DNA of 34,046 nucleotides from Hyphomicrobiales bacterium (GCA_023266695.1 JAHFPO010000001.1:15825-49870); one strand, 5' to 3'; positions 6,868 to 15,824 are shown, counted from the first letter of the stretch. The notes: a model not told the origin generated them from the letters alone. Numbers and translations: made by a program.

Positions 6868-8106
6868 TCAGCTCCGATAGTCGCCATTAATCGCTACATA
6901 GTCCTTGGTGAGATCGCAGGTGAGCACGCGGTCCAGCCCGCGGCCGAGCTTGAGATCGACCGTGAGATCGATCACGTCGCGCTTCATATAAGCGGAAACC
7001 TTTTTTTCATCATACGAGGGATCGCGCGCACCCGCGGCGGCGACGCGAGTTTCGCCGAAATAAATGGAAAGCCGGTCGCGCTTGGCGGGTTCGCCGGCCT
7101 TGCCGACCGCCATGACCACTCGGCCCCAGTTCGCATCCTCGCCGGCGATGGCGGTCTTGACCAGTGGCGAATTCGCGATCGAAAGCGCGATACGGCGGGC
7201 CGAGTGTTTCGACACCGCACCCTTGACCGTGATGCGGACGAGCTTGCGCGCGCCTTCCCCGTCGCGGGCGATCTGCTCGGCAAGATCGGCAAGCACGGCA
7301 TGGAGCGCGTGGACGAACTCCGCCAAACGCCGATCGCTCGCATTGCGGATCATCGGTGCGCCGCGATGGGCAGCGGCGCCGGTCGCAAACAGCAGCGCCG
7401 TGTCCGAAGTCGAGGTGTCACCGTCGACGGTAACCGCGTTGAAGGTATCGACGACCTCGCGTTTCAAGAGCGTCCGCAGCGCTGGGGCCGCGATCGGCGC
7501 GTCGGTAAAAACAAAGGAGAGCATCGTCGCCATGTCGGGCGCGATCATGCCGGCGCCCTTGGCGATGCCGTTGATGCGCACCTGCGCCGATCCGAGACGG
7601 GCAGTTGCGGTCGCAAGCTTGGGAAAGGTATCGGTGGTCATGATCGCGCGCGCCGCCGCTTTCCAATTCTCCGGCCGCGCCGCCAATGCGGCAGGACGGA
7701 GCACGCGGGCGAATTTCTCGGCATCGAGCGGCTCGCCGATCACCCCAGTCGAGGCGATGAAAACTTCAGTGGCCTTGCAGCCGACCGCCTCGGCGGCGAG
7801 CGCGGCTGTACGCTTCACCGCCACCTGGCCCTTGGTGCCGGTGAAGGCATTGGCGATGCCGGAATTGACGACGAGCGCGCGCGCCCGACCTTGGGCGAGC
7901 CGAGCCCGGCACCAATCGACCGGCGCGGACGGGCATTTCGAGCGCGTGAGAACGCCGGCGACCGTGGTGCCCTTGTCGAATACGGCCAGCAAGACGTCAG
8001 TGCGGCCTTCGTAACGAATCGCGGCCGAAGCGGTGGCAAGACGAACACCGGCGACGGTAGGAAGCTCCGGGACCGTGGCTGGCGCCAGCGGCGAAACGTT
8101 CGCCAT
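6868..8106 (-). CDS. argJ: Bifunctional glutamate N-acetyltransferase / amino-acid acetyltransferase
   Basis: Transfers the acetyl group from N2-acetylornithine to glutamate, closing the acetyl cycle of arginine synthesis; family members of the bifunctional type also acetylate glutamate from acetyl-CoA. The 412-residue precursor is cleaved by itself into alpha and beta chains before a threonine nucleophile: the site is seen as KGAGMIAPDMATML with Thr194. Other family marks are VVNSGIANAFTG (79-90), FIASTGVIGEPL (116-127), DGDTSTSDTA and the end DLTKDYVAINGDYRS. Which of the one- or two-reaction types applies cannot be read from sequence. It follows the parvulin gene after 14 bases, so the two are probably one transcript, with mutT and the pilin downstream. 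Confidence 0.96.
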   Translation of the reverse strand: MANVSPLAPATVPELPTVAGVRLATASAAIRYEGRTDVLLAVFDKGTTVAGVLTRSKCPSAPVDWCRARLAQGRARALVVNSGIANAFTGTKGQVAVKRTAALAAEAVGCKATEVFIASTGVIGEPLDAEKFARVLRPAALAARPENWKAAARAIMTTDTFPKLATATARLGSAQVRINGIAKGAGMIAPDMATMLSFVFTDAPIAAPALRTLLKREVVDTFNAVTVDGDTSTSDTALLFATGAAAHRGAPMIRNASDRRLAEFVHALHAVLADLAEQIARDGEGARKLVRITVKGAVSKHSARRIALSIANSPLVKTAIAGEDANWGRVVMAVGKAGEPAKRDRLSIYFGETRVAAAGARDPSYDEKKVSAYMKRDVIDLTVDLKLGRGLDRVLTCDLTKDYVAINGDYRS

Positions 8107-8120
8107 ATCCGAATTCAGTT

Positions 8121-8984
8121 CTACTTCTGCTTGCCTGTCGGCGGAGCAGGCTGAGCGGGCGCCGCGGCTTGCGGCGTCAGTCGCTCGATCTTGGCGCCAT
8201 CGCGCAGCTTGATGACCAGCTCGGCCTGGGCTTTGCGCACGATGAAGACCTCGATCTGATCCTTGACCTGATCATAAGTCGGCACCGCCCGTGTACGCTT
8301 GTCCTCGACCTTGATGATGTGCCAACCAAATTGGGTTTTCACCGGATCGGAGATCTTGCCCTTGTCGAGCTTGAATGCGACTTCGGCGAACTCCGGAACC
8401 ATCTGGTCCTTGCTGAAATAACCGAGATCGCCGCCGTCGGAGGCGCCCGGGTCCTTTGATATTTCCTTCGCGATGGCGACGAAATCGCCTCCCGCCTTGA
8501 GCTTGCCGAGCACTTCCTTGGCCTTGGCCTCGCTCTCGACCAGGATATGGCGGGCGCGCACCTCTTGCTCGGGCGTGAGCTTCTTGACCGACTCGTCATA
8601 GAGTTTGTGCTTCGCGGCCTCGGTGACGGCGCTCTTTGATTCCTCATTGAGCAGCGCCTCCATCAATACCTTCTTGCGTGCATGGGCGAGCTGGTCGGCA
8701 AAGCCGGGAGCGTTGGCGAGCTTCTTCGCCTCGGCGGCTTTGGAGAGAATGGCGACGTCGATGAGATAGGAAATGAGGGCGTCGCGCCTCGCTTCGGGAG
8801 TGCTCGGCGGGAGGCTCTGACCGATATCGGCTTCCGCAAGCGCGAGCGCGCTCTGACGGATCTCGATGCCATCCACGCGGGCGAGCACGGCGTCCGCTTG
8901 GTTCTGGGCCATGGCGGAGAAAAAGCTCAAAGCTGTAATCGCAGTAGCGAGCAAAAAGGCGTACGACGACGAGCGGATAGTCAT
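8121..8984 (-). CDS. Exported parvulin-type peptidyl-prolyl cis-trans isomerase
   Basis: A 287-residue periplasmic foldase of the PpiC/SurA/PrsA kind. A signal peptide covers residues 1-26 (hydrophobic LLATAITALSFFSA, cut after AMA). A helical SurA_N-like region follows, then a single rotamase domain at about 142-229: VRARHILVESEAKAKEVL, GGDFVAIAKEISKD, SDGGDLGYF, MVPEFAEVAF, TQFGWHIIKVED, all standard parvulin blocks. The C-terminus is Pro/Ala-rich (TPQAAAPAQPAPPTGKQK). It catalyses prolyl bond isomerisation in proteins leaving the Sec channel, and its place divergent from secA is conserved in this group as I recall. A GAGGA lies before ATG 8984 (minus strand). First gene of the operon with argJ. 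Confidence 0.93.
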   Translation of the reverse strand: MTIRSSSYAFLLATAITALSFFSAMAQNQADAVLARVDGIEIRQSALALAEADIGQSLPPSTPEARRDALISYLIDVAILSKAAEAKKLANAPGFADQLAHARKKVLMEALLNEESKSAVTEAAKHKLYDESVKKLTPEQEVRARHILVESEAKAKEVLGKLKAGGDFVAIAKEISKDPGASDGGDLGYFSKDQMVPEFAEVAFKLDKGKISDPVKTQFGWHIIKVEDKRTRAVPTYDQVKDQIEVFIVRKAQAELVIKLRDGAKIERLTPQAAAPAQPAPPTGKQK

Positions 8985-9064
8985 GGGAGGATCCTCGGCC
9001 CATCAAGCATCAGAATGGCGCGCGCGAAAGGTGGCGCAACTGCGCCCGCGAAGCAAGACCGCTT

Positions 9065-9317
9065 TTACTCTGCATTCCCGCGCTGCCCCAAGCTCCCATG
9101 GCAGTGCTTGTATTTCTTACCTGACCCGCAGGGACAAGGATCGTTGCAGCCGATTGACAAGGCCGGGGACGGTTCATATCTCTGCAGCGTCGACTGGAAT
9201 CCGCTCAAGACAACGATCACATGACCATGCGGCGTATCGAAAGCATACCGGAATTGTGCCGCATTTTCCTGTGTCGATCGGTCACGATCCCGAGGCCACG
9301 GCGGCCCGTTTCAACAT
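9065..9317 (-). pseudogene. SEC-C zinc-motif relic (or tiny gene) opposite to secA
   Basis: In the 373-base gap between the parvulin gene and secA, the minus strand has an 82-codon open frame (9310 to the TAA at 9065). Its C-terminal part reads CNDPCPCGSGKKYKHCHG, a complete SEC-C metal-binding motif (cysteines and histidine at 9136-9098), almost the same peptide as the end of SecA. The frame has no ATG; GTG 9220 would give 51 residues. An ATG at 9317 with GAGGTGA just upstream lies in a different frame that stops after 11 codons, so a single frameshift between 9309 and 9283 would join a good start to the motif. Best reading: a small SEC-C protein broken by frameshift; a GTG-started product is the alternative. 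Confidence 0.5.
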
Positions 9318-9357
9318 CCCGCTCACCTCGTGACGGGCGCGAAGGGAAGAACCTGTA

Positions 9358-12147
9358 ATGATCGCCTCGATCGCCCGCAAACTGTTCGGCTCGGCCAATG
9401 ATAGGCGACTGCGCGGCTATTACCCCAAAGTCGACGCGATCAACGCGCTCGAGCCCGAACTCGAGGCGCTATCCGACGAAGCGCTCAAGGCGCGCACCGA
9501 TGAATTCCGCCGCGCCATCGCGAAAGGCGCCTCGCTCGATGACCTGCTCGTGCCCGCCTTCGCGACCGTGCGCGAGGCGTCCAAGCGCACCCTCGGTCAG
9601 CGGCACTTCGACGTGCAGCTGATCGGCGGCATGGTTCTGCATGAAGGCATGATCGCCGAAATGAAGACCGGCGAAGGCAAGACGCTGGTCGCCACCCTCC
9701 CCGTCTATCTCAATGCACTCGCCGGCAAGGGCGTCCACGTCGTAACCGTCAACGACTATCTTGCCCGCCGCGATGCCGAGTGGATGGGCCAGATCTACAA
9801 TTTCCTTGGCCTCAAGGTCGGCGTCATCGTGCATGGCCTCGACGATCAGGAGCGGCAAGCGGCTTATGCCTGCGACGTCACCTACGGCACCAACAACGAG
9901 CTCGGTTTCGATTATCTGCGCGACAACATGAAATACGAACTGCCGCAGATGGTGCAGCGCGGACATAGCTACGCCATCGTCGACGAAGTGGACAGCATCC
10001 TGATCGACGAGGCGAGGACCCCGCTCATCATTTCAGGTCCGCTCGACGACCGTTCCGATTTCTACAACACCATCGACGCATTCATACCGAAGCTCGACAA
10101 GACCGACTACGAGATCGACGAGAAATTGCGCGCCGTGACCCTGACCGAAGTCGGCATGGAGCGTCTTGAGGAAAGGCTGCGCGAGGCCGGACTGCTCAAG
10201 GGAGATTCGCTCTACGACATCGAGAACGTCTCGGTCGTACATCACGTCAATCAGGCGCTGCGCGCTCACAAGCTGTTCCAGCGCGATCGCGACTACATCG
10301 TGAAGAACGACGAGGTCATCATCATCGACGAGTTTACCGGACGCATGATGCCGGGCCGGCGTTATTCGGAAGGTCTCCACCAGGCGCTCGAGGCCAAAGA
10401 GAAGGCCACCATCCAGCCCGAGAATCAGACGCTCGCCTCGATTACCTTCCAGAACTACTTCCGTCTCTATGACAAGCTCGCCGGCATGACCGGCACGGCC
10501 GCAACCGAGGCCGACGAGTTCGCGGACATCTACAGCCTCGAAGTGCTCGAGATCCCGACCAATCTACCGGTCGACCGCACCGATGAAGACGACGAGGTTT
10601 ACCGCACGGCGGAAGAAAAATACCGGGCCATCATCAACCTGATCGAAGATTGCCAGGCGCGCGGACAGCCGATGCTCGTCGGCACCACCTCGATCGAGAA
10701 ATCCGAGCAGCTCGCCGAGAGGCTCAAGAAAAAGGGCTTCGAGCAGCACGATTTCTCCGATCTCAACGCTTTTGCCCCGCTCTATGACAGCGACCGGCAC
10801 ACGGCGAACAAGAAGATTCTCGCCGTCCTCAATGCCCGCTACCACGAGCAGGAGGCCCACATCATCGCCCAAGCCGGCGTGCCGGGAGCGATCACGATCG
10901 CGACCAATATGGCCGGCCGCGGCACTGACATTCAGCTCGGCGGCAATCCCGACATGCGCATCCGGCAGGAGATCAAGGACGTCGAGCCGGGGCCGGATCG
11001 TACGGCGCGTGAGAACAAGATCCGCGAGGAAGTCGCGCGCCTCAAGCAGAAGGCCATCGCCGCCGGCGGGCTCTATGTGGTCGGCACCGAGCGTCACGAG
11101 GCCCGGCGCATCGACAATCAGCTGCGCGGCCGCTCCGGCCGGCAGGGTGATCCGGGCCGTTCCAAGTTCTTCCTCTCGCTCGAGGACGACTTGATGCGCA
11201 TCTTCGGCTCCGATCAGCTCGGCGGGATGCTCACCAAGCTCGGCCTCAAGGAAGGCGAGGCCATCGTCCATCCCTGGATCAACAAGGCACTCGAGAAAGC
11301 GCAGCAAAAAGTCGAGGCGCGCAATTTCGACATCCGCAAGAATCTCCTCAAGTACGACGACGTGATGAACGACCAGCGCAAGGTCGTGTTCGAGCAGCGT
11401 ATCGAGTTGATGCGGGAGCAGGACGTGTCGGAGACGATCACCGACATGCGACATTCCGTCATCGCGGACCTCGTCGCCAGGCACATCCCCGAGAACGCCT
11501 ATCCCGAGCAGTGGGATGCGGACGGACTCAAGACGGAGGTCGAGAACGTGCTCGGCCTCAAGCTACCGGTGGACCAATGGGCGAAGGAGGAAGGTATCGC
11601 CGATCAGGAGGTGCGCGAGCGCATCATGCGCGCCTCCGACGAGGTCATGGCTGGCAAGGTCGCAAAATACAGCACCGAGATCATGCGCTATGTCGAGAAG
11701 TCGATCCTGTTGCAGACCCTCGACCATCTCTGGCGCGAGCACCTCGTCATGCTCGAACATCTGCGTCAAGTCGTCGGCTACCGGGGCTATGCCCAGCGCG
11801 ATCCGCTAAACGAATACAAATCGGAAGCGTTCCAGCTGTTCGACGCCCTGCTGACGCGCCTGCGCGAGGCCGTCTCGGCGCAGTTGTTGAGAGTCGAGGT
11901 CGTCGCCTCGCCGCCGACCATGGACGAACTGCCGCCCATGGAGGCGCACCACATCAATCCGCTCACCGGCGAGGACGAAATGGCGCTCGCGTCTTCCGCC
12001 ATCGCCGCCCCCGCCGAGGGCGGGCGCACCCCGGCAATCGAGCGCAAGCCGGACGATCCCGCGAGCTGGGGCAAGGTCGGCCGCAACGAGGCCTGCCCCT
12101 GCGGCTCCGGCAAAAAATACAAGCACTGCCACGGCCGCCTGGCGTAA
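9358..12147 (+). CDS. secA: Preprotein translocase ATPase SecA
   Basis: The motor that drives unfolded preproteins through SecYEG at the inner membrane. 929 residues, within the normal 900-960 for alphaproteobacteria. Walker A is KTGEGKT at 103-109, Walker B/DEAD-like is DEVD at 209-212 followed by SILIDEARTPLIISG; the second nucleotide fold has TNMAGRGTDIQLGGNPD and the arginine-rich QLRGRSGRQGDPG. The preprotein-binding, helical wing and scaffold regions are all intact. The C-terminal tail ends in the zinc-binding SEC-C motif (Cys913, Cys915, Cys924, His925) used to bind SecB and lipids. ATG 9358 follows GAAGGGAAG by a suitable distance. Monocistronic: the next gene is convergent. A second copy of the SEC-C motif lies just upstream on the other strand. 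Confidence 0.98.
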   Translation: MIASIARKLFGSANDRRLRGYYPKVDAINALEPELEALSDEALKARTDEFRRAIAKGASLDDLLVPAFATVREASKRTLGQRHFDVQLIGGMVLHEGMIAEMKTGEGKTLVATLPVYLNALAGKGVHVVTVNDYLARRDAEWMGQIYNFLGLKVGVIVHGLDDQERQAAYACDVTYGTNNELGFDYLRDNMKYELPQMVQRGHSYAIVDEVDSILIDEARTPLIISGPLDDRSDFYNTIDAFIPKLDKTDYEIDEKLRAVTLTEVGMERLEERLREAGLLKGDSLYDIENVSVVHHVNQALRAHKLFQRDRDYIVKNDEVIIIDEFTGRMMPGRRYSEGLHQALEAKEKATIQPENQTLASITFQNYFRLYDKLAGMTGTAATEADEFADIYSLEVLEIPTNLPVDRTDEDDEVYRTAEEKYRAIINLIEDCQARGQPMLVGTTSIEKSEQLAERLKKKGFEQHDFSDLNAFAPLYDSDRHTANKKILAVLNARYHEQEAHIIAQAGVPGAITIATNMAGRGTDIQLGGNPDMRIRQEIKDVEPGPDRTARENKIREEVARLKQKAIAAGGLYVVGTERHEARRIDNQLRGRSGRQGDPGRSKFFLSLEDDLMRIFGSDQLGGMLTKLGLKEGEAIVHPWINKALEKAQQKVEARNFDIRKNLLKYDDVMNDQRKVVFEQRIELMREQDVSETITDMRHSVIADLVARHIPENAYPEQWDADGLKTEVENVLGLKLPVDQWAKEEGIADQEVRERIMRASDEVMAGKVAKYSTEIMRYVEKSILLQTLDHLWREHLVMLEHLRQVVGYRGYAQRDPLNEYKSEAFQLFDALLTRLREAVSAQLLRVEVVASPPTMDELPPMEAHHINPLTGEDEMALASSAIAAPAEGGRTPAIERKPDDPASWGKVGRNEACPCGSGKKYKHCHGRLA

Positions 12148-12173
12148 GCCCGGGATAATCGAAGTTCGACCGC

Positions 12174-12191
12174 CGGCTTCGATGGAAGCCG
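12174..12191 (+). terminator. Possible hairpin after secA
   Basis: CGGCTTC-GATG-GAAGCCG, seven base pairs with a four-base loop, 27 bases after the secA stop. There is no T-run after it on either strand, so an intrinsic terminator is only possible, not shown. Confidence 0.3.
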
Positions 12192-12255
12192 TGACGAACG
12201 CCGGCACTTCTGAAAATCGGATGGGTAATGCCGCGCTTCGCGCACGGCAGATCGG

Positions 12256-13746
12256 TTAATTGTACGAAAAGCCGCCCGAGGAGAGGATCGGGGTCGCTCC
12301 CGGCAGGGGCGCCGGAGCGGCCGGTTTCTCCTGTTCGAGCCTCGTCGCCGCAGCGGGCTTGGATGACACGGACGCCGCAGCCGCGACCGGCTGGGGTGTC
12401 GGCTTCGACGCCTGTACGGATTGGGTCTTCGGTTTTGCTGTCTTCGTGGATGCCGCCCGGGCAGGTGTCGCTGGTGCGGGCGGCGCAGGGGTCGTCGCTG
12501 TCGGCATCACCACGGTCCCCTGGGGTTTCGGCTCGGGTTTCTCCTCGCCGCCGAACCCGAACAAGCGGCCGAGCGAGAAGCCGCCGGACGCTGCGGAAGC
12601 GCTGCGGGTCGAACTCTCCCCCGAACCGCCCGCGAGCGACAGGAGCGAGGAACTCTCTGCGGACTGTCGCCTCGGATCCGCGGGCGGCAGCGGCACTCTG
12701 GCGAACGCCGCCGAACCGCTCGAGCCGGTCACGGCGGGCGTCGCCGCCGTCACAAACCTGTCGTTGGACTTCGAGCCGAGTTCCGCGGCGAAGATCGGGT
12801 TCATGCCGCCGTCGCGGCCGGTGATCACGGGCACGGTCGGGACGCCCAGGCGGGCGAGAACGGTGAATTCGCGATTGTCGGTTTCTTTCTTGGCGGCGAC
12901 CGCCGTCGCAATCTCTTCAGGCACCTCATAGGCCGGACATGGACGCAACGGATCGAAAGGCTTCGACGGATCGGCGAGAAGCGCATCGAATACATAGCGC
13001 TTCTCGCAGACGTCGACCTTCGGCTGACGCCGGGAGAGCTCGAAATGATCGTTGCCCTCTTTCAGCATCCGCCAGAACGCGAGATGCGGACTGTTGCGGT
13101 GGCGCGCCATGTTCGCCGCCGTCAAGCGGAAAGGATAGGCCTGCACCTGGAAGGCGAGCTGGCCGCCGTCGAAGGCCTCGCGTCCGAGCGCGAAGATCTC
13201 CTGGATCTGCTCGTCGGTCATGGCGTAGCAGCCGCGCGATGAGCAATCTCCATGGATCATCAGGAAAGCGCCGGTACGGCCGAGGGCGCGGTCGAACTCG
13301 TTCGGAAAGCCCATGTTGAAGGCGAGGTGGTAGCTCGACCTCGGATTCATCAGCTCGGGCGTGATGGAGTAGAAGCCTTCAGGGGCTTGACGGTCACCTT
13401 CGCGAATTTTCGGCCCAAGCTCGCCCGACCAGCGGCAGATCGGATAGGTCTTCAAGAGTTCGAAGCGGCCTTCCCGGGTCTGTTTCCAGACCTCGAGTTC
13501 CGATTCCTCCTTGAACAGGCGCAGCAGGATCGGGGAATCCTTGGCCATCCCCTTTTGCTCGATCAGGGCGACCATGTGCGACGACAGCGGCTGGAGGTGC
13601 TTGGGCCCGAAGCCGGAATATTCGTCGGTGACGCAGCCGGAGAGCGCAAAGGCGCACCCCGCGGCGAGCACCGTGCCACGGGCCCGAGCGAACAACGAAC
13701 GGCTCAACGCGAAACTCCTGAGACCGTAAGAAGTGGCCACTGTCAT
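12256..13746 (-). CDS. L,D-transpeptidase (YkuD) lipoprotein
   Basis: Probable murein L,D-transpeptidase, crosslinking peptidoglycan stem peptides or attaching proteins to them. The 496-residue product has a lipoprotein signal: a hydrophobic stretch ending in LSGC with Cys38 as the lipidated residue. The catalytic domain covers about 75-230: LEVWKQTREGRFELLKTYPI, then the YkuD active site MIHGDCSSRGCYAMTD with His165 and Cys173. This is the YafK-like subgroup (DUF2459-free, with HGxCxSxGC spacing). From about residue 300 the chain becomes Ser/Ala/Pro-rich and probably disordered, roughly 190 residues long, which may act as a tether in the periplasm. It lies 108 bases downstream of accA on the same strand and is convergent with secA. 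Confidence 0.88.
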   Translation of the reverse strand: MTVATSYGLRSFALSRSLFARARGTVLAAGCAFALSGCVTDEYSGFGPKHLQPLSSHMVALIEQKGMAKDSPILLRLFKEESELEVWKQTREGRFELLKTYPICRWSGELGPKIREGDRQAPEGFYSITPELMNPRSSYHLAFNMGFPNEFDRALGRTGAFLMIHGDCSSRGCYAMTDEQIQEIFALGREAFDGGQLAFQVQAYPFRLTAANMARHRNSPHLAFWRMLKEGNDHFELSRRQPKVDVCEKRYVFDALLADPSKPFDPLRPCPAYEVPEEIATAVAAKKETDNREFTVLARLGVPTVPVITGRDGGMNPIFAAELGSKSNDRFVTAATPAVTGSSGSAAFARVPLPPADPRRQSAESSSLLSLAGGSGESSTRSASAASGGFSLGRLFGFGGEEKPEPKPQGTVVMPTATTPAPPAPATPARAASTKTAKPKTQSVQASKPTPQPVAAAASVSSKPAAATRLEQEKPAAPAPLPGATPILSSGGFSYN

Positions 13747-13854
13747 TGGCTAAAGCGTTACCCTTGACGACCCGTTACCGCAAGCGCTTGAGCCGGGAAG
13801 CGTCCGACCCCGGTCCCTGGCCCCCGGGTTGGTACCCCGGTATCCCCTTGAATC

Positions 13855-14808
13855 TCAAAGATTCCGCCCAATTGAGAGGAATTTTTGTTGCCGGCGGGCC
13901 CGGATCTCGTCGCGGGAAAGCCCCTTCAGGCCCCCGATCGCTATCGCGATCACATCCCCGGTTGCGGCAATTGTGGCCTCGGGATGGCGGTGGGCACCCC
14001 CCGGCGGTTCCGCCACCACTTGATCGACGACGCCGAAGCGTTCGAGATCCCTGACCGTGATCTTCATGCTGGTCGCGGCTTCCTGCGCCTTGGAAGTGTC
14101 GCGCCAGAGGATCGAGGCCGCTCCCTCGGGCGAAATCACGCTGTAGATCGCATGTTCCAGCATGATCACCGTATTGGCCGTCGCGATCGCGATGGCCCCG
14201 CCCGAGCCGCCTTCGCCGATGATGACGGCTACGTTGGGCACGCCGAGCGCGAGACAAGCGTCGGTCGAGCGCGCGATCGCCTCGGCCTGACCGCGCGCCT
14301 CGGCATCGATGCCGGGATAGGCGCCCGCCGTATCGACGAGCGAGATCACCGGCACGTCGAACCGGTCGGCGAGTTCCATCAGGCGCACCGCCTTGCGGTA
14401 TCCCTCGGGCCGCGCCATGCCGAAATTGTGCTTGATGCGCGCCTCCGTGGTCGATCCCTTCTCGTGGCCGATCAGACAGACGCTATCGCCACGGAAGCGG
14501 GCGAAGCCGCCGAGGATCGCTTCGTCCTCGCCGAACTTGCGGTCGCCGGCGAGCGGCGTGAACTCCGTGAACAGCTGTTCGACATAGTCGGAGAAATGCG
14601 GCCGCATCGGGTGGCGCGCGACTTGCGTCTTCTGCCAGGGCGTGAGATTGGCGTAGAGATCCTTGAGCGCCTGGGCGGCTTTGGCTTCGAGGCGGGTGAT
14701 TTCGTCGCCGATTGCGACCGCCTCTCCGCTCGCTGCGAGCGTGCGCAGCTCGTCGAGCTTGGCCTCGAGCTCCGCGACCGGTTTTTCGAAATCGAGATAG
14801 CTGCGCAT
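13855..14808 (-). CDS. accA: Acetyl-CoA carboxylase carboxyltransferase subunit alpha
   Basis: Alpha half of the carboxyltransferase that moves CO2 from carboxybiotin to acetyl-CoA, the first step of fatty-acid synthesis; works with AccD (not in this window). From ATG 14808 the product is 317 residues, the usual length, starting MRSYLDFEKPVAELEAKL. Conserved blocks are IGHEKGSTTEARIKHNFGM, FDVPVISLVDTAGAYPG, EARGQAEAIARS, IIGEGGSGGAIAIATAN and ISPEGAASILWRD. A longer reading from TTG 14880 would overlap the xerD stop by four bases and add 24 poorly conserved residues; neither start has a convincing ribosome site. I prefer ATG 14808 by family length. It is downstream of xerD on the same strand. 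Confidence 0.95.
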   Translation of the reverse strand: MRSYLDFEKPVAELEAKLDELRTLAASGEAVAIGDEITRLEAKAAQALKDLYANLTPWQKTQVARHPMRPHFSDYVEQLFTEFTPLAGDRKFGEDEAILGGFARFRGDSVCLIGHEKGSTTEARIKHNFGMARPEGYRKAVRLMELADRFDVPVISLVDTAGAYPGIDAEARGQAEAIARSTDACLALGVPNVAVIIGEGGSGGAIAIATANTVIMLEHAIYSVISPEGAASILWRDTSKAQEAATSMKITVRDLERFGVVDQVVAEPPGGAHRHPEATIAATGDVIAIAIGGLKGLSRDEIRARRQQKFLSIGRNL

Positions 14809-14876
14809 CGGATCGGTTGCGTCGTGCCCGCCGGGTTCTCCCGAGTCAAGGGAAGACGGGCTCGGAACGGATTGGT

Positions 14877-15824
14877 TCAATCGTCCGTCAGTGGATGCAA
14901 ATCGCGCACCAGGCTTTTCAGGCGCTCGTCGAGCACATGGGTATAGATCTGCGTGGTCGAGACATCGGCATGGCCCAAGAGCGCCTGCACGATGCGGAGG
15001 TCCGCGCCGTTCGCAAGCAAGTGGCTGGCGAAGGCGTGACGCAACACGTGCGGGCTGAGTTTACGGGGTTCGATTCCGGCGGCGGCGGCGAGTGCCTTCA
15101 GTTCCCGCGCCACGTGCTGGCGCGTCACGTGCCCGCTTTCGCCGAAGGACGGAAACAGCCAGCGCGTGTCCGCCGCCCCCGCCTCCTCGCGGAGCGAGAG
15201 ATAGCGCTGCATCGCGCGCTGCGCCGCTTGCCCGAGCGGCACCAGCCGCTCCTTGCCGCCCTTGCCGCGCACATGGATGGTCGCGCTTTCGGCGCGCGCC
15301 GCGGCAACGGGCAAAGCGATGAGTTCGGAGACGCGCAATCCCGTCGCATAGAGCACTTCGAGCACGGCGGCGAGACGTGCCGCGCGCAGGCGCTCAGCCA
15401 TGGTGGCACCGCGGAGATCGATCGCCGCGTGGGCGGCGACGAGCAGCCGCGTGACCTCGTCCAGCGAAAGTACCTTGGGCAGCGGCCGGCCGCGCCGCGG
15501 CCCTTCCAGCACGGCGGCGGGATCGTCCTTGCGCATGCCCTCGGCATAGAGAAAACGGTGGAGCTGACGGATCGCCGACAGCCGTCTCGCGACCGAGGCG
15601 GCAGCGAGATGGCGGCGGGCGAGCCGCGCGAGATAGGCACGGATTGTTTCGGTCGTCGCGGGGTTGATGTCGCTGCCCGCAGCGGAGAGGAAGGCGGCAT
15701 AGTCCTCAAGGTCGCGCCGGTAGGCCTCGAGCGTATTGCGGCTCGCGCCCCTCTCGGTCGCGATCATATCGAGGAAGAGATCGATGAAGCTGTTGGGTTC
15801 CGTTCGCGCCATGCGCGTGGCCAT
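14877..15824 (-). CDS. xerD: Tyrosine recombinase XerD
   Basis: Site-specific recombinase that resolves chromosome dimers at dif with XerC during division. The 315-residue product has the N-terminal SAM-like core-binding domain (FIDLFLDMIATERGASRNTL, about 12-100) and the C-terminal catalytic domain with all active residues visible: Arg164 (TGLRVSEL), Lys188 (GKGGKER), His259 and Arg262 (HVLRHAFASHLL), His285 (LGHADVSTTQIYTHV) and the nucleophile Tyr294. The start ATG 15824 overlaps the stop of the upstream 47-residue gene as TAATG; ATG 15812 is an alternative. Being a housekeeping Xer with chromosomal core neighbours, it is not evidence of an integrated element. XerC versus XerD cannot be settled with full certainty; the position next to accA and aroK favours XerD. 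Confidence 0.93.
   Translation of the reverse strand: MATRMARTEPNSFIDLFLDMIATERGASRNTLEAYRRDLEDYAAFLSAAGSDINPATTETIRAYLARLARRHLAAASVARRLSAIRQLHRFLYAEGMRKDDPAAVLEGPRRGRPLPKVLSLDEVTRLLVAAHAAIDLRGATMAERLRAARLAAVLEVLYATGLRVSELIALPVAAARAESATIHVRGKGGKERLVPLGQAAQRAMQRYLSLREEAGAADTRWLFPSFGESGHVTRQHVARELKALAAAAGIEPRKLSPHVLRHAFASHLLANGADLRIVQALLGHADVSTTQIYTHVLDERLKSLVRDLHPLTDD

Noticed and set aside
13790..13854. GC-rich partial repeats after accA as a terminator
   Set aside because: Stems are five pairs at most and no T-run follows on the minus strand.
14877..15824. xerD as a sign of an integrated element
   Set aside because: Housekeeping Xer type with core neighbours (accA, aroK), no flanking repeats or cargo.
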